DNA of 64,000 nt from Lineus longissimus. Its lineage: Eukaryota > Nemertea > Pilidiophora > Heteronemertea > Lineidae. The notes under the pieces are model-generated. The model did no database searches, had not been told where the DNA came from, and worked only from the letters and a program-made list of their open reading frames with translations. The stretch lies in NCBI RefSeq assembly GCF_910592395.1, contig NC_088309.1, positions 4,032,501-4,096,500 on the forward strand, given 5' to 3'. Of this stretch, positions 48,701-63,700 are shown one piece after another. Made by a program: the position numbers and the translations under genes. Position 1 is the stretch's first letter; each line of letters starts with the position of its first letter.

Positions 48701-51700
48701 CCACGGGTCATGAGTTCAAGTACCAATCTGGTCACTGCTTTGTCCCCTGAGGTGAAACTCAGGTGAGCCAATTAGAGAAGCTCAGTGGTGACGTGATATT
48801 GTGAGAGTTGATAAATAGGATCTATCACATGTAACCTCCCATCAAGAACAGGCACCTGGCGTCTTGGACAATCTCAACTTTGTCTCAACTGCACAGTACA
48901 TATTGTATGGGTTGTGTTGGCCTGAATATTATTTAAAATGTCTATATTTACGAGGTCTTTCAATTGGAACCCTTTTCAGACCTGATGGTGAAGCTTGCTA
49001 AGAATGACAGCAATGCCAACAACCTGAACACAGAGATGCAGACTCTCAGGTCGCAGGTCTCAGGTAGGTTTGGTTGGATAAGGTTTCTTTCAGCCAGATT
49101 CCAGTTAACGTCTCCAGTATTTATTGCCAGACATAATCTACATGTATCAATATAGAAATGGCAACCAGTTTCTGTGCATAGTAACAGGAATGTTGGCCAG
49201 GGAGCGATGAACTCAGCTGATTTTGTTCATGAGGCAAGCATGAGAATTGACTATTCTTCAGATGGAGAGACATTGCTAATGCTAGATAAGTTGACTTCAT
49301 AGTTTTGTCTGAGGTGATCAGAATCAAGTTATTCATAATGCACCAATGACCAATGAATGAGCCTTCTTTTCAATTTTACAGATCTCCAGAGACAACTTGA
49401 GGCCAGTGAAGCCAAGTCTGAGCAACTCTCAAATGACAAGGCCAAGTTGGTATGTATGGTTTGCAAGTTTGGGTCATGAGTAGGAAAATGTTTGGGCAAT
49501 GATAAAAAAAGTTCATCTTTATGGTGTCGGTCTGGATGGTGGGAATTACAAAAAAAGCAGATTTGAAAATTTATGATCTTTTTGCAATTCCCATATCTGA
49601 ATGTGGCACAGTGATTTAGTCATAATTTCATTAAATCCACCAATTTTCTGTGCAGTCGATGTTGTCTGTGACAATCTATTGATTATCTGCACCAGTCGTG
49701 AGTGATACATGTAGTCTTGTGTAATTGTGAAACATGTAGGATGTATGGATAGCTGAAGGGAAAAGCTGGCCCAAGATCAACATCAACATTGCTCAAAGAC
49801 GGTCATTCGGTATTGAATAACACATAAACAGTGTGGTGATTCTTGAGACAAACTAGACATTGTATTGTAATTACAGTGTTTCGAATATAATTGGGACAGG
49901 CTTATTAGCTTGATGTGTATAAGAAGGTAACCTGACACCCATATTACCCAAGTAAACATGTCATAGTTCAGTTGTATTCCTGTGAAGGAAAACCAAATGG
50001 TTGACCATACAATGCATATTTTGTCAGACCAATCACCTCACTAGTGAAGTAGATCAGAGAATACATTGTTGAAAAGTGTTTGTTTTATTGAGCGAATGTC
50101 ATTGTTAGCCTGTTTTCAGGGTGAGAAGAAACTATTTTGAAATTCGAATTAGTCATAAAAATGTATGTCTCACCCCTCTACATGCTTGCAGACCATATCC
50201 AGCCCAAGTACAGTAGTCATTGATAACATGCCCATTGTACAAGATGATCTCAATGGGGAAGATAATATCGATAAGTCCCAAGAAGATCAGGTTGATAACA
50301 TTGCCCTCATCTACATCATTTGCATGTGAAAAAAACGTAGCAACAACCCTACCAGTTTTCATTTTCTTGTCGCTGAAGGCACATTCAGAATTGAGCAGTC
50401 TTAAATGTGCATTCAAAGCTTTATATCTATTTTTCCCCGAAAAGTGATGGCCGCATTTTTTTCTTCCAAGGCGTGACCCCTTAAGTACGTGTGTGACTGT
50501 CCATCCCAAGTACAGTATTTTTGAGTGATAATCTTTCCCAGTCCATTTCCTTATATATATATATATATGTACTCTTCATTCCTGAATGATGCACATCTAA
50601 GTCAGAGCTTTATATGTATTCTGTACATTAAGACATACTATCATGCATTTAGATGTCTTCTGTAGATTTTTTGCCGAATTTGAAATTTCTTTTAAAATTC
50701 ATCTGCACTTTATTTTACCTACAAAATTCCACAGTTTTGCCAAATTGCAACAAGTTAATGAAACTGTAAAGTCTGCTGTTAAAAACTAAACACTGCAGTT
50801 CTAGATTCAATTTTAGCAAACAGGTCGCATAGAGGCATGGCAAACAAGGCTGGTAGCTTTGGATGCTAAATGGCCATACTCGTTGTAAAACCTGGTGTAT
50901 TTGGGACAGATTTATTTGATTTCCGATACATATCAATGTGTTTTGTTGTACAGGCGCTTCTTCTTGTGTTCATTTCATGTATATTTGTTGGCAAAGATGA
51001 AGAACGAATGGTGTTGACATATTTTATCAAATCAAATGCGCTAAGATGATATTTTGCTCTATTTTCAAACAGTCTAGGTACCTCTTTCCTCGAAGGCACC
51101 AGAGTTTCTTTCGGCTTAAATGGTTGATAGTGAACAAACTGCTGAATGAAACTGGCCATACTTAAAAAATGCATCGTTCTACCACTCGTTCTTCATGCGC
51201 TGTCTTCCCCGATTATTTTGCCACGCGCGTGGTGTGCGATCACCCAGCTTGCATGCCCATCATGTGTGATCCAGTGCTCAACTCCTCTGTTCTCTTCAAG
51301 GAAAATCAAATAGCCGAGCTGATGAAAAATTCAGGTGATAGCTCCCAGCAGCTGTCCCTGATGAATGAACAGCTACGAGAAAGAGATAGGTTAGTTGCGT
51401 TTTTATGGAGATTCCCATTTAGGTGGTGGTGGTGTCGTAGTGGGCTATGATGGACCCTTCACCCAAACAAGGCACACAATTAACATTTCACAAATGCCCT
51501 AAAATGTAACATCCAGCATCAATGCACTCCTTATGACACTACTATACTAATGTGAGGTCAGCATGTAGTCTATGATGTGACACCAATAACCAGCGCTGTT
51601 TCATTGATTGTATGGACAATATATGAGGCAGTCATCATGACGGACATACTGGGTAGGAGTGTTGAAACCACCAACATGGATGTAGCAATCAAAAGAATGT

Positions 51701-54700
51701 AGCCATTTCTGAAGACAACTGACTAAGCAGAGATGCTGCATCAAACTCCTCTTGAGGTTAAAGAGGAGGACACCCCTTCATCTGACCTTAGCCAGTAAAA
51801 GAAAGAATACACAACAATTGAAGCCCCGGTGGTGTTTACGTTGTATGGGTGAAGGGTGGACATTTGCTCCCCCCTAATTGACACGCCCAGCTTTCCTCGT
51901 TAGTTACTCAGAATGCTTGTCAATCTTTTCATCACAATCATATCATCATCATAGACATTTGAAGGACTGCAGTATTTTCATTATAACAGTGACCAGGCCA
52001 GCAAGTTGTTACATCAACATAAAGTGAAACCTGACAAAAAAGGCAGTATTAGAATACAGCAGCAGCTCTTGATAGGAATCTTGGCTCTGAGGGCATGCCA
52101 TTTTGTGTGGAATATTCATGAGCAGCTACAAGCCTAGTGTACCTTTATACTAATTCAACCCGGTTTTCCTCTGTTCCTGATCTAGTGAACGAGATTGTTG
52201 ATTCACATGTCCTTGTAGGATGTGCCTTGTGTGACTTGCATCACCAAGCCAGAGCAAAAAATTGGCTTTATGGTTTTGATTTAAACTCATCTCATTCATT
52301 ACCTCATCTGTCTGCTTGTCTTGGTGTGATCTCTCACAACACTTGTTAGTGCATCTGTTTTGAGTAACATTGTTTAACTAAGTCACTCTTATTGATTGTC
52401 CTGGCATTATTTCCCTAATTGAATTCTCTGCAAAACCAATTAGACATGCTTGTCAACAAAGATAGTTTTACCTGCTTGCAATAGAGGGCAGCTGTGCATT
52501 GCCGTCTGCTTGTTTCAGCTCTTTCACATTCTTGAATGCTCATGTTGTTCATGTTATTTGGATGTCAGTGTCACATTTTGTTTAACAAAATTTGATAAAT
52601 CTTGATTAAATTTCGTTAATCCCTTTGTTATGTAAGACCGAGTATGGGTTCTCTTTCATGTCTCTTTAGACTTCAAAGCAGCTATGGGAACCCTTTAGAC
52701 CTTGAAAGTTGTTGGCTGCCTTCGTATAAACGATTCAAATTTCAAAACCATGATATTAGCTGTGACGTTTTGGCAAGAACTTGATAATCAGTGGACACAG
52801 TGACTGATGACTGATGACTGATGGGGCAGTATTCTGCACCTAGCCTCTTCTATTCTTCTGGCTGAGGTACTAGTACAGAAATATATGATGTACCTGGCCC
52901 ACCTCACTCACTATTGGGAGTCTCCATAAAGGTTTAATCATTTATTTCCCTCCGTTTCCTTAGCTTTAGCATGCTTCCCTCTGTAGCTATTGTGCCGTCT
53001 TAGTTCTTAATCTGTTTGAAACCATCAAATATGACAGTTTCCCTGTGTGGTATGTTGACATTACTCACCTTACATTAAAAGCACTTGTATTTACCAGCAT
53101 CCAAAATGACGTGTTTAACATTCCTTGCAGCTGTATGAGAGGGAGAACTTCCCATTAATTGCTATTTTGCACTTTGCGTTTTCGGCCACAAAAATGAATC
53201 CTTCAGGGATGGACAGAAACCAAAATTTCATTGGCCCTTTGAGGCCAAGGCAAACATATTTTTTGTAAACAGAAGCAGGACTTTCCTTCTATTGACACTC
53301 TGTCTGGCTGTATTATTAGTTTGTACTTGGAGTCCTTACAGCAGTGTTGTTATTTCTCTGTGCCATTTTGATACTTTCATCTTGGTTTTATGTACACTGT
53401 TGTACATTATTGGAATGCAGGTATCTGGCATTGGCCTGTGTCAATAGATTAGTGACTGCTTGTGTGGAGTGTCATAGGCCATGCTGCATGACTATTTTTA
53501 CTGGATGGTCATGTATTCATTTTTTCAATGTAAACATGTCAATCGGAAAAGCAATGGACAAATTTGAAATATTTGCTATTTTTTCGCAATATTTACTCAC
53601 AGTATCACCTGCAGAAAGGCAGTGAAAATATGAAAACCTCATGGCTACCTTTGATATCTCTGCTTCTTCTGTCCTTGATACTTCTTATAGCGCCACTGAA
53701 ATAACTAGTTGTTAAATAACCTTGGTGTAACAAACTTAATAACGTCGCACTTGCAGGACAGTGGAGTGCCATGATGCTTCTGGTAGTGGTGTGATTCTAA
53801 CTTCGACATTCACTATAACAACAACCGCAACAAAAACTAATAACTCACTGCACTTCTAAAATCATGTTCCCCTCTTCTCTCTTTATATCACCCAGGGTTG
53901 TGGGCTTTCATTTTGAATTTCCAAATATATGAATAGCAATTGGTTGAAATCCTTCAACATTTTACTTATTGTAGAATACAAATAATGCATATTTGAAAAC
54001 ATGACATTCAACAGTGTTGTCACTCATAAGAGTTTGATATTCTGAAGCAGGTCACTGTGCTAGAATCATGATAAAATTCTTATTTTGTGGTTTAGGTGAA
54101 GTCGTAGTCACCAGTTAAATGTGGCATTTCCAGAAACCACACCTTGTCTCATGTTACAGGATCTTATTTTGTGATACTTCGATTGTTTTGTCACAGTGTG
54201 ACCAAGATAGGTATTTTCATTGAAACAAAAATGTCTTTTTCAGAAAATTGGAGGAAATACAAGACGACTTGTTGAGCTCTTCTCAAACAATAGCTAGATT
54301 ATCAGAACAGTATGAACAATTACGGGAGAAGGCGGGGAGTGAAATGGATTTAATTTTATTGAAACATCAAGAGGATTTTAAGATCCAGCAGGAGAAATTT
54401 AATGACTTAGTAAGTATTTTTTCTAAATATTCCATGATAGACTGCAGCCTCCTTGACTCTTGTTTGGACTTGCTCCTGCAGTATCTCTTCACTTCAGCAG
54501 TGTATAAGGAAGTTGAAGTGGTGTAGGATGGACTGCTCCATTTGGGAAGCGACTCTTTGGGAAAAATCCAATGGGAACAGATGCCATGATGATGATCATT
54601 ATTCCTCTTTTCAGCAAAATGACCTTGATACAGCCAATGCCAAAATGACCAAACTTACTAAGAGCCACAAACAGGAGATTGACGATGTAATTACCGAAAA

Positions 54701-57700
54701 AGACAAGGAAGTAAACCAAATGAAATTAAAATTATCAAGCAATTCAGACAGTGAGAGGAAATTACTGGAGGTGGTGGAGACTGCACGACAGAAGGAACTT
54801 GCCCTGGCCACAGAGAGGGATAATGTTAAGGTGAGAAGTCTACAGTACTTTTGGTCTCATCTTCGGTGCTAGTCTTGGGTTCAATTCTTTCGTTAAGAAG
54901 AGATGGTGCTAGATGGCACCACCTGTCTAAATCTTCTTGTCACTTGATAGAATCACTGTACTGTACAAGTAGGCAAGAAGCTCCGAACTAAGCCCAGTAC
55001 TGCACCCATATCGTGCTCTTTTATAACCTCCTGATAAGCATGCATCCTAGCAAACAACTGGCATGTGCTTTAAACACTCTGATGATGTCTTCTCTGTTTT
55101 TGACTTTGAATCTTCAGTTTGATAAGGAAAAATTGGAAAAGCTTGTAAAGAAACTTGAACAAGAGAAAGATGCTCTTGAGGAGGAGAAATCTAAGGTTGA
55201 GTTTGAACGGGATGAGCTTGAACTGGAAAAGAAGGAAGCCTCGTCAGAGAAGGGATCAGCCGCAGAGAAAGTGACGCAGCTGACGGTCGAGAAGCAACAA
55301 CTGGTCCTGGAGAAGGAACAGGTGAGAAATCGGTGCTGGATTTGATCCAACTAGGAATGAAACCCTCAACCACCAGATGTTAGTTTCAAATGTGTCAAGC
55401 AGTGTGCCACTCTGCAGCCCAAAGTAACTGTAATTGCATTAAATGACTACTATGATGGGCTGGATCCCTACAACCATGTCAGGAGTATTTCTCGAGATGA
55501 TAGTGGCAGTATCCCCCATGAGATATATTTTGTTTTTTCAGCTTGTGAAGGCTCGCGACACCCTGAAGGGTGAGAAGGAAGCCATTCAGAAAGAGAAGGA
55601 GGATATAATGAAGGAGAAATATGTGAGTCAAGCTAGTCTGGAGGAGAGGAACACCAGGGTAAAGGATTTAGAAAATGAAGTGAGTTTATCAAAAGTCTTT
55701 GTACTTAAAATTATCTGTATCAGCTTGCTTTCAGTCTGGAATTCGTTCATCAGTTATTTGATCTAAACTGGTCAAGGTCTTGCTAGAGTATCAACTGAGA
55801 TGGCCTGTGTCTTATCAAGGTTAGGGTTGGCCTATATGAAACCTTGATTCATTCCAGTATTGTAATCTGAGGTGATTCATTCCAGTATTGTAATTTGAGG
55901 TGAAAGAGTATGATTCAAGACACTATAGCATGGCTATTCTAGGCTTGACCTTGTGCTGGTTTCTATGGTGCTAGTGTTAGGGAAATTGTGGTATTTGAAA
56001 CCTTATGTCCAACTGTCATTTTCAGGTTGGTAAATTGAAACAGGAGTCCAACAACCAGCTGAAGACTTTGGATCAGATGCGGAGTGAGCTAGGAAATGTT
56101 GCAGTCTTTAGGGATAAATTGTAAGTGTTATCTCCTTAAAGTTTAGTTGAGGGGTTAAACACTGACTGCTAATGTGCTGCTGTTAAAGATAAGTTGTAGC
56201 ACTGGTAGTTAGGATTAAAAAAATCACTAACTGTATCGATTTCAACTTTGGTATAGCTAGGTATACCGTTTCAAATCTGCAGCAAAAATGATACGCGATT
56301 GAAAAAATGATGGGTTGACTAATGATGAGTCATTCTTATGAGTACAACCTGGCAGGTTATGTCAAGTATAAACGGAACTCTCAAGTAGCTGTACATTCTG
56401 TGTACTAGTTGTATACCAGTGTATGCAACAACCAGTAAAGTTAAGTTGAAATGCATTACTCCATTGACTTCCTGTAGCTTTCTTAGCTATGGCTAGCCTA
56501 TTAGCACTTGGTCTGTGTTTAGTTTTCCCTGGTGGAGTGTGGAGGCCATCTGCAAGGCCAGCTTCTTGTGATTTATAAAATTGTTTTGTTAGGATATTTT
56601 TTCAAGGAGGTAGGTTCCTCCATTGTTTGGATAAGTTTTTCATCTTTGGCTAGACTTACAATATGTTGAATAATATCTGCTGCTTAGCCCTATAAGAGGT
56701 TAGATTTAGGTTCCGCCAACTCCAGAGGTTGCGATCACAATTGTGCTTATGACTATTGAACCTTGCTTCTGGGCTGGGCACTGTGTCTAAAATCAACTGG
56801 CTGTCACATGCAGTGGGTTGTACTGCTAGAAGCTGCCTCAAAATAGAGGTCAGATCCGAACAGCTGGTCTCAATAACTGACCGCCATGGATTCTGACTGA
56901 TATTCTCTGTGGTTTGTGGGTGACACTCAGCTGAAAAGTGTGGCCTAAACACAGATTGCCATGTGGCACTGAAGCGAACCTGTAGACAATGGCTCCAACC
57001 CTTATAATGAAAGAAACTGTTGTTTGTCCTTTCAGTGAGGAACTTAAACAGAAGATGGAGGACCTCCAGTTCCAGCACCAAGAATCAGAGATAGAACAAG
57101 AAAGTCTTCTCGCAGAGATTAACAGACTCAAACACATAGAGGAGGATAAGATCTCGGTGAGTAAACAGATCAGGAAAGCGGAGAAGAGTGGCTTATTGAT
57201 GAACTACGGTAGTCTGTACTTTCTAAAGAACGAGCTTGAACATGCTTGGCCAAACAACTGATTGACACCAAGCCTTAGTGTCATTTAACAAGTGCTCACT
57301 GAAGCAAGTACAGAAGCACCAGCCTCTTTACATGTTTTCCAAGTAAATCATAATCCATTTTAATGTCGGGTGGCATATTATATAGAAGTATAAGTCAAGA
57401 TCACTGAAGGGTGATCAGAAACCTTGCAGTCAGACTTTAAAGTTCGTGACATTAAATGTACTTTGAAGATCCTCTTGTTCTAATGTCATTGATTGTTTTC
57501 AGCTCGAGAAACAGCAGACAGCCCTGAGGAAACAGATTGAGGAGATGACATCAAAGTAAGTCTGATTTCATACTCTATCGCAAGAAAGGTCAACCCTTGT
57601 CCTATGAGTCTGCCTCAAGGCTCTTTTCTACAGGTCTGTTGTCGAGTATTACATGCATCTACAGAAACTGCTGGTCACATTTGAACCACTATTTGATAGT

Positions 57701-60700
57701 CAAGAACTCCTCTGGTTATAAAACCTACTGCTAAGAAGATATTGCTTGGTGGCACGGATATGAAACTCATATGAGACATTCCAGCTCCTACATGTATAAT
57801 CATCAACCACAGCAGCAACATTTCATGTTGCAAGTTTCCTTAACAATGTCTGTCCGCCACCTCAAAACAGCTACTATACCAGTAAAATGAAAGGATGAGG
57901 TGTATCTGTTCTGTCCTGAATTCAGTAATTCAAAAAATTTATTCAGAATGCTGGCACATGCACTGTTGCGCATGAAATATTCAGCAAGTGAGAAAAGGTA
58001 GGCACTGTTCTACAACATGCAGTTTTGACATTCATTGCTACCACATTTTAATGATTCTAGCTCATTTTGTCAGAGGTGACAGCTTTAGTGCTTATTTAAA
58101 TTCACAATGAAGTCATTACATGTATGAGTAGAAACTCAGACATCCAGATTTCTTCCAAATTGAGACATCCCAGAAAAGGGAGCTCCGATATTGGATGGCC
58201 CTCAGAGTTGCAGCAGTAGGCATCACATCACAGAATATAAATTAATGTAATCTTTCTCGATGTAAAAGGTTTCTTATTTGCCTCCTGTGCTTTCTTCTTT
58301 TTATCTGCTGCCGATATTTTTGGATCATCTCGGCAAAATTTACACCAACTTGATGGTAAGAATTGTAACTGTCAATTTTGGTCTTGCTGAGCATGATGTG
58401 CTTTTATCGTTTATTTTGTTCAATTCTGTATGTGAATTGCTTATTCCCAATTTTGATGTCTACACCTTTTGTAAAAACACTGAAAACACAAAGTTAGAGA
58501 TTATGTGTTGTTATTGGTTAGAGGGCTCTGTAGCACTGGAGTCAGATACATTGACTGTGGGATGACTGTCCTTCAGAGTATTGTTTTTACTTTGCAAATG
58601 CTCTGTTCATGGGAGATGCCCCTTTTGAACCCATGCACCTGCTTGATGTGCTGCTATTGTTGTTGTAACAAACCTGTAGTGTTGTATGATTTTGTAAAAG
58701 CACAGATTTGAGCTGTCAGATTGCAGTAGAAACGAGGTCTGAATGATATCGACACCCGAGGCTGAGATGATTCAATCTCTGGATCCTTGTATGTTATCGC
58801 GAGGGCCTCTCTTTGACACAATAGATTTTCATGTATGCTTTTTGTCCAGTATGGTGAAGGATTGCATTCAGAATGATTTTATTGTTTATGTTGTATTGTA
58901 GCGAGGAAAGAGACGGCACATAGTTATATTTTACTAACTCATGAATAGTCAGTTTTACATTGTGCTGTAGCAAGTGTATGTTGTTTACAAATGGCATGCC
59001 CTTTCTTTTGACTCCCTGTTATACAGTACTCATTCCACACTTACCCCTTCTTGTGCTTGATAAAGAATTGAACTGATTCATAGATGGGCATTCCTGTTGT
59101 GACAGCACCAATGTCATAGTTCAAGCAGTGAATATACCTTTAATAGCTAAATCTCTGTAGCCATTTCACAGGCCTGAAGATTTCCACCAGAATTTGAAAA
59201 TATCAATAAAGCTAGATAATCAACACATTTTTGCCAAGAGTGACACAACCATGGTTAAAAATAGCTGTTTATGTGACTCTGTCCAAAGAACTTTGCTTTT
59301 CTTTCCTGTAATTTTGTAAATTTCAAAAGATATCTTGGTCTTTCTATTTCTAGAATCAGAGGTACAATGGAAGGTTTCGAAGCTGAGCGTGCCTCCATGC
59401 AGACGTCGCTCGAGACGACAACAAAGCTACTGAAACAACGGGAGAAGGAGCTGGAGAAGCAGAGATCAGAGGTAATGTCCATTATGTGTAATGTTCAAAA
59501 TGAGTAATTTTCGTGATGAGTAATGTTCATTATGAGTATTAAATGTTCATTGTGAGTACATGAGATTTCACCACGAACACCCTTGTTGTCATTTTGGGTT
59601 GTAAAATATGTGTGAAAACATGTCAGGCTTGATTCCTCAACTTCTCATTTGTTTATGTGAAGACCTGGTATGGTCTTCGTGGTGATTGAATTGGGACGAG
59701 GAAAGGTATCATCGGTCTTCATGGTGATTGTTCAACTGAACTAATGTACATGTAAGAATGTAAAAAACACCATTTTCATTTTGCAGATCAACAACCTCCA
59801 GACCGAGACATCGCGTGCTAATACCTACCGCCAGACGGCCCAGAACTATGAGAAAGACAATAAAAATCTCAAAGACCGTTTATCCCAGCTTGAGAAAACC
59901 CTAGCAGAGTCCAAAGCCAATGCCAACATTGCTTCCAATGTGAATACGAGTAAGTTAGAGTAAATAAGATACTTTCTCTTGTCAAGCCAGGCGAGTTCAT
60001 TTATGTAACAAGTGCTACATGATTGTTGCCATTCTGAAATATCATTTGTAGATTCGATCATACATTATGCGGTGATAGGGCTGTAGTGTGTGAAGAATTT
60101 AGTGCAATAAGATCTTGGCTGTTCACTTGGGAAAGGATTGAAGATTGCCTTGACATCCCTGTCCCATGCTTTTTGAACCACATTCACTGTGGACTGTACG
60201 TTCATGTCCATATCATGAAACTGGTGGCAAGGTCAGTTGTCGAAGATATTGTCAATGACTAATCAAGTATTCTTCATTTCAGGGGATACTGTTGTAGCCA
60301 AACTGCAGGATGATAAAGTTAATGCAGAAGGACAAGTAGCGTTCCTCAATTCAGTTATTGTAGATATCCAAAGGAAGAATGAGGACCTCCAGGCACGATT
60401 GCAGGCAATGGAATCTGGGGTGTTGAATGGCTCCGATCTTGGGTAAGTTCTTGGATGACCAGGTCTATGGTTTGGGACATTATCTCACCATTGGATTGTC
60501 CCTCCCTCCTTACCAATAAAGTATGTTGGCCGTTTGTATCCTGTCAGTGAATTGAAAAGTACCCCTCAGTGAAGTTGTCTTTCCAAAGGATATGCATGAT
60601 TGCTAACTAACCTGTGATAGATTGGGTGTGATGGAACAGACTTTGATGTACTCACATGACTTGACAGCATGACAGCTTCTCAACCCATAGGCATTGTGCT

Positions 60701-63700
60701 CAAGATAAGCCCAGATGATTGAACATGATAGTGAATGACTGATCAAAGTCCCTAGGCCAGTGTGCCCTTGATGAAGAGGTTGTCCCCTTTTGCAGTGACT
60801 GTATGAATGCATCCTGTTGAAGTCCTTCATGCTTCTTTACCTGCAGCTTCCTGATTGCATTGTACCTCCTGTTCTACATACTCTTACTAAAAAAATACAA
60901 CCAGTAGCTGTTTTCATGTATTTGAAGGTGACTAATCTCTGAACTCAGTCACATTTAGTCATTCACACCTTCAGTATGCTATGCTGCATTTAGAGTGTAA
61001 GCACAAGGATCATAGAAAAGTTCTGTTCGCATGTTCTTCTACGAGCCTGCCTTGACAATTCCCAGTGATACCTTTGATACTCTGCTTGCATGTATGAATG
61101 CCTGCTTAACATTTCAGGGCTGAGAGTAGTTGAGGATACAGTTAAAACAAGCAATCATATACTCTTCATTTCAATTATTGCTTCATTAACTCTTGTTTAT
61201 TTCGTGAAATTAGTGTTAATTTTCACGGCCTATTGCCATTTTTAGCTGTTAGAGTTTCACTGGACCTTTTCGAACAACAGTAATGACCCAGAAATTTGCA
61301 ACAAATATGCTTTGATGCCAAGGTCGGATATACTCCTGACAATTTTATGAGAGAAATTCCCAAGCAAGTTCAATCTTCAGAGATTTTTTTACAAATTTCT
61401 TAAACACCCATTCCCTCAGGGGATCATCGCTTCAGAAAGTCTGCATGTCATAATTTGCTTTCTCTCCGACTGTTGCAGTGAGAGCCCTCCCCTGCGTCAC
61501 TCTGCCCCACGCCTTTTTTGTGATATCTGTGATGTGTTTGATCTCCATGACACTGAGGATTGCCCGAAGCAGACGATGTCTGATTATGAGACACCAGAAC
61601 CACACCATCCTGGAGTCAGGGGTGAAGAACGACCTTACTGTGATATCTGTGAAAGTGAGTAATTGGCTGGTGGATCGTCCTTTTATTCACGCCTCTGGTT
61701 GCCAAGTGGTGGCTACATGTAGTCCGTGTATTCACACCTTTTGCTGCCAAGTTCAACGGTTTACAAAAACTTGAAACAGCACTTGTGCAAAGTATTTGAG
61801 TTAGGTTACGACTACAACTGTATGAGTAATGGTTTAAAGTTTCTGCTGGCGTTTTCCACTGGCAGCCATATCTCCTCTCCTGCAAGCAGTAGGCCTAATC
61901 CCCTTAAACAACTGGTGTCTTCACTTCTGGAAGGACTGGTTGGAATACTAGGTAAATATCCTCAAATAAAAGATTCTCTCAAGCAATACTGGCTGAAGAT
62001 GCTTTGAAGACAAATAGGAATCAAGCTCCCTCCCCCTGCCGTCTTCTACTGAGTACTAATATTTTCATACTAAAATTCATCCTTGGTTCATTAATATCAG
62101 TTGAATTTGCATTTTCATTTCTTTACTGTAATTTTAAGAAGTCAGCCGTGTGTTATCAACTTAGTTTTATTTTGACCATATTGGAACAATGGACCAATTG
62201 GAGAAAAGTTATAGACCTTGATCATTCATGATGGAAATGTCATTCTTGCTGCTTGATTCTTGTTGTTGGTCGACAGTTGTCTGAAATTGCACAAAATCTA
62301 ACCCTGCTTTTGGTGTAGAAGTAACTAGTGTTCCTGATGATTCCTGCTGCTCAGTAAAGGCTCACTTCTTAGAGATCAAAATTGACAGTTAATGTGTAAT
62401 TTCCAATTATACTAAAACAAAAAAATGGTCCTGACTGTTCCTTCGTCCACTTCTTCTCTTACTTGGTAAGAAACATATCGACGAAAAAGAACTGGGCCTT
62501 TACATCTGCACGTGTCTTTTCTCATTAGACAGGTAAACCTTCTCACCTTAAAAAAGGGTTCAATCCGATACTATATAGATAGAACTCTTGTCATCATTTG
62601 CTCAGACAACCAAACATAGAATTACCCATTGCTGTTGTGTGGAGTTGGCAACAGATTTTATAGTGAAAATGTCTGAGTATCCATTAGAGCATTTTCTTGC
62701 CCCGTTTCAAGTGTTTCAAGCATTTCACCCTCTGCTCTCATACATATCCTATACTCAAATGCAATTTTACCAGAAACTTTGAGGGGATTTTTTTTTTCAT
62801 CTCAAGTAAAATTGTTGACTTTTCCGTTGTAGGTAAAACATACTGATAAGTTGTAATAGGTGAGGTGGTTTATGCTGTTTTAGCACCGAGCTCTATTGGT
62901 TCAAGTATGGGCGAGAATGATTCTCTCGGAATGCCGCCTGGTCACAAAAGTTAGAGAAAGACATATTTGAACCTGTTTGAATGAGGTCTGAAGGTTTTAG
63001 TGAACGAATAGAAATCGAAATTGCGATGATACAGATTCTTGAGACATTCAAACAGGTTTCATGTGTTGCTTGCATAAAGCTTGAACATGTTGATTGAGCA
63101 GCAGAGAATATTGCTTGCTGGGGATGATCATTGTAGGACAATACGTTTTAGTGGCTGCCACAGAATGCTCAGCTCATTGGCTCATGCAACTGACTTTATA
63201 TTGTGTCTGATATTGAGAGTGATGATAATTTCCTGGAAAACTCTTCTGAGTGCATATCATTGCATGACGTCAAGATGCAACACTGCAACCTTCTTTTTTT
63301 CTTTTTTTTTTTAAAATTCTACCTGATAACAATAGTAGTAGCCTGCCTGTCTCCCCATTCCCACAGCTATGCTTTGTTGCATCCCGCATTGCATGCTGTG
63401 TGAGATAAGAGAGTCATCAGTTGTTGTCACTGTACACTGCATCGTGCTTTCCTTTCCTTGAGATTGAACTGTCATGAATTCGATGCAGTGAATCTGTCTA
63501 TGAAAGATCAGGCTTGGCTTCCTATGTGGTCGTGTTTACACCTGGGTGTTTGCCCCAGCTAGGGTTGGCAGTTGAATGCAGAATTGTTAAGCCTAACCTT
63601 TGCAAACTCACCTTTTGAGCCCAACATATTTTGTGATTGAAATACACAACACTAACAGCAGTGATGACCTTAAAAGGAGCCAGCCTCCATAATGTTGTCT

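Noticed and set aside
53344-53625. Cys-rich 93-codon frame with a signal-peptide-like start
   Set aside because: It lies in a CLIP1 intron, has no splice sites or context, and its hydrophobic leader follows from T-rich sequence. No family is recognised.
62560-62576. gggttcaatcc as a tRNA B box
   Set aside because: No A box at a suitable distance upstream and no stems.
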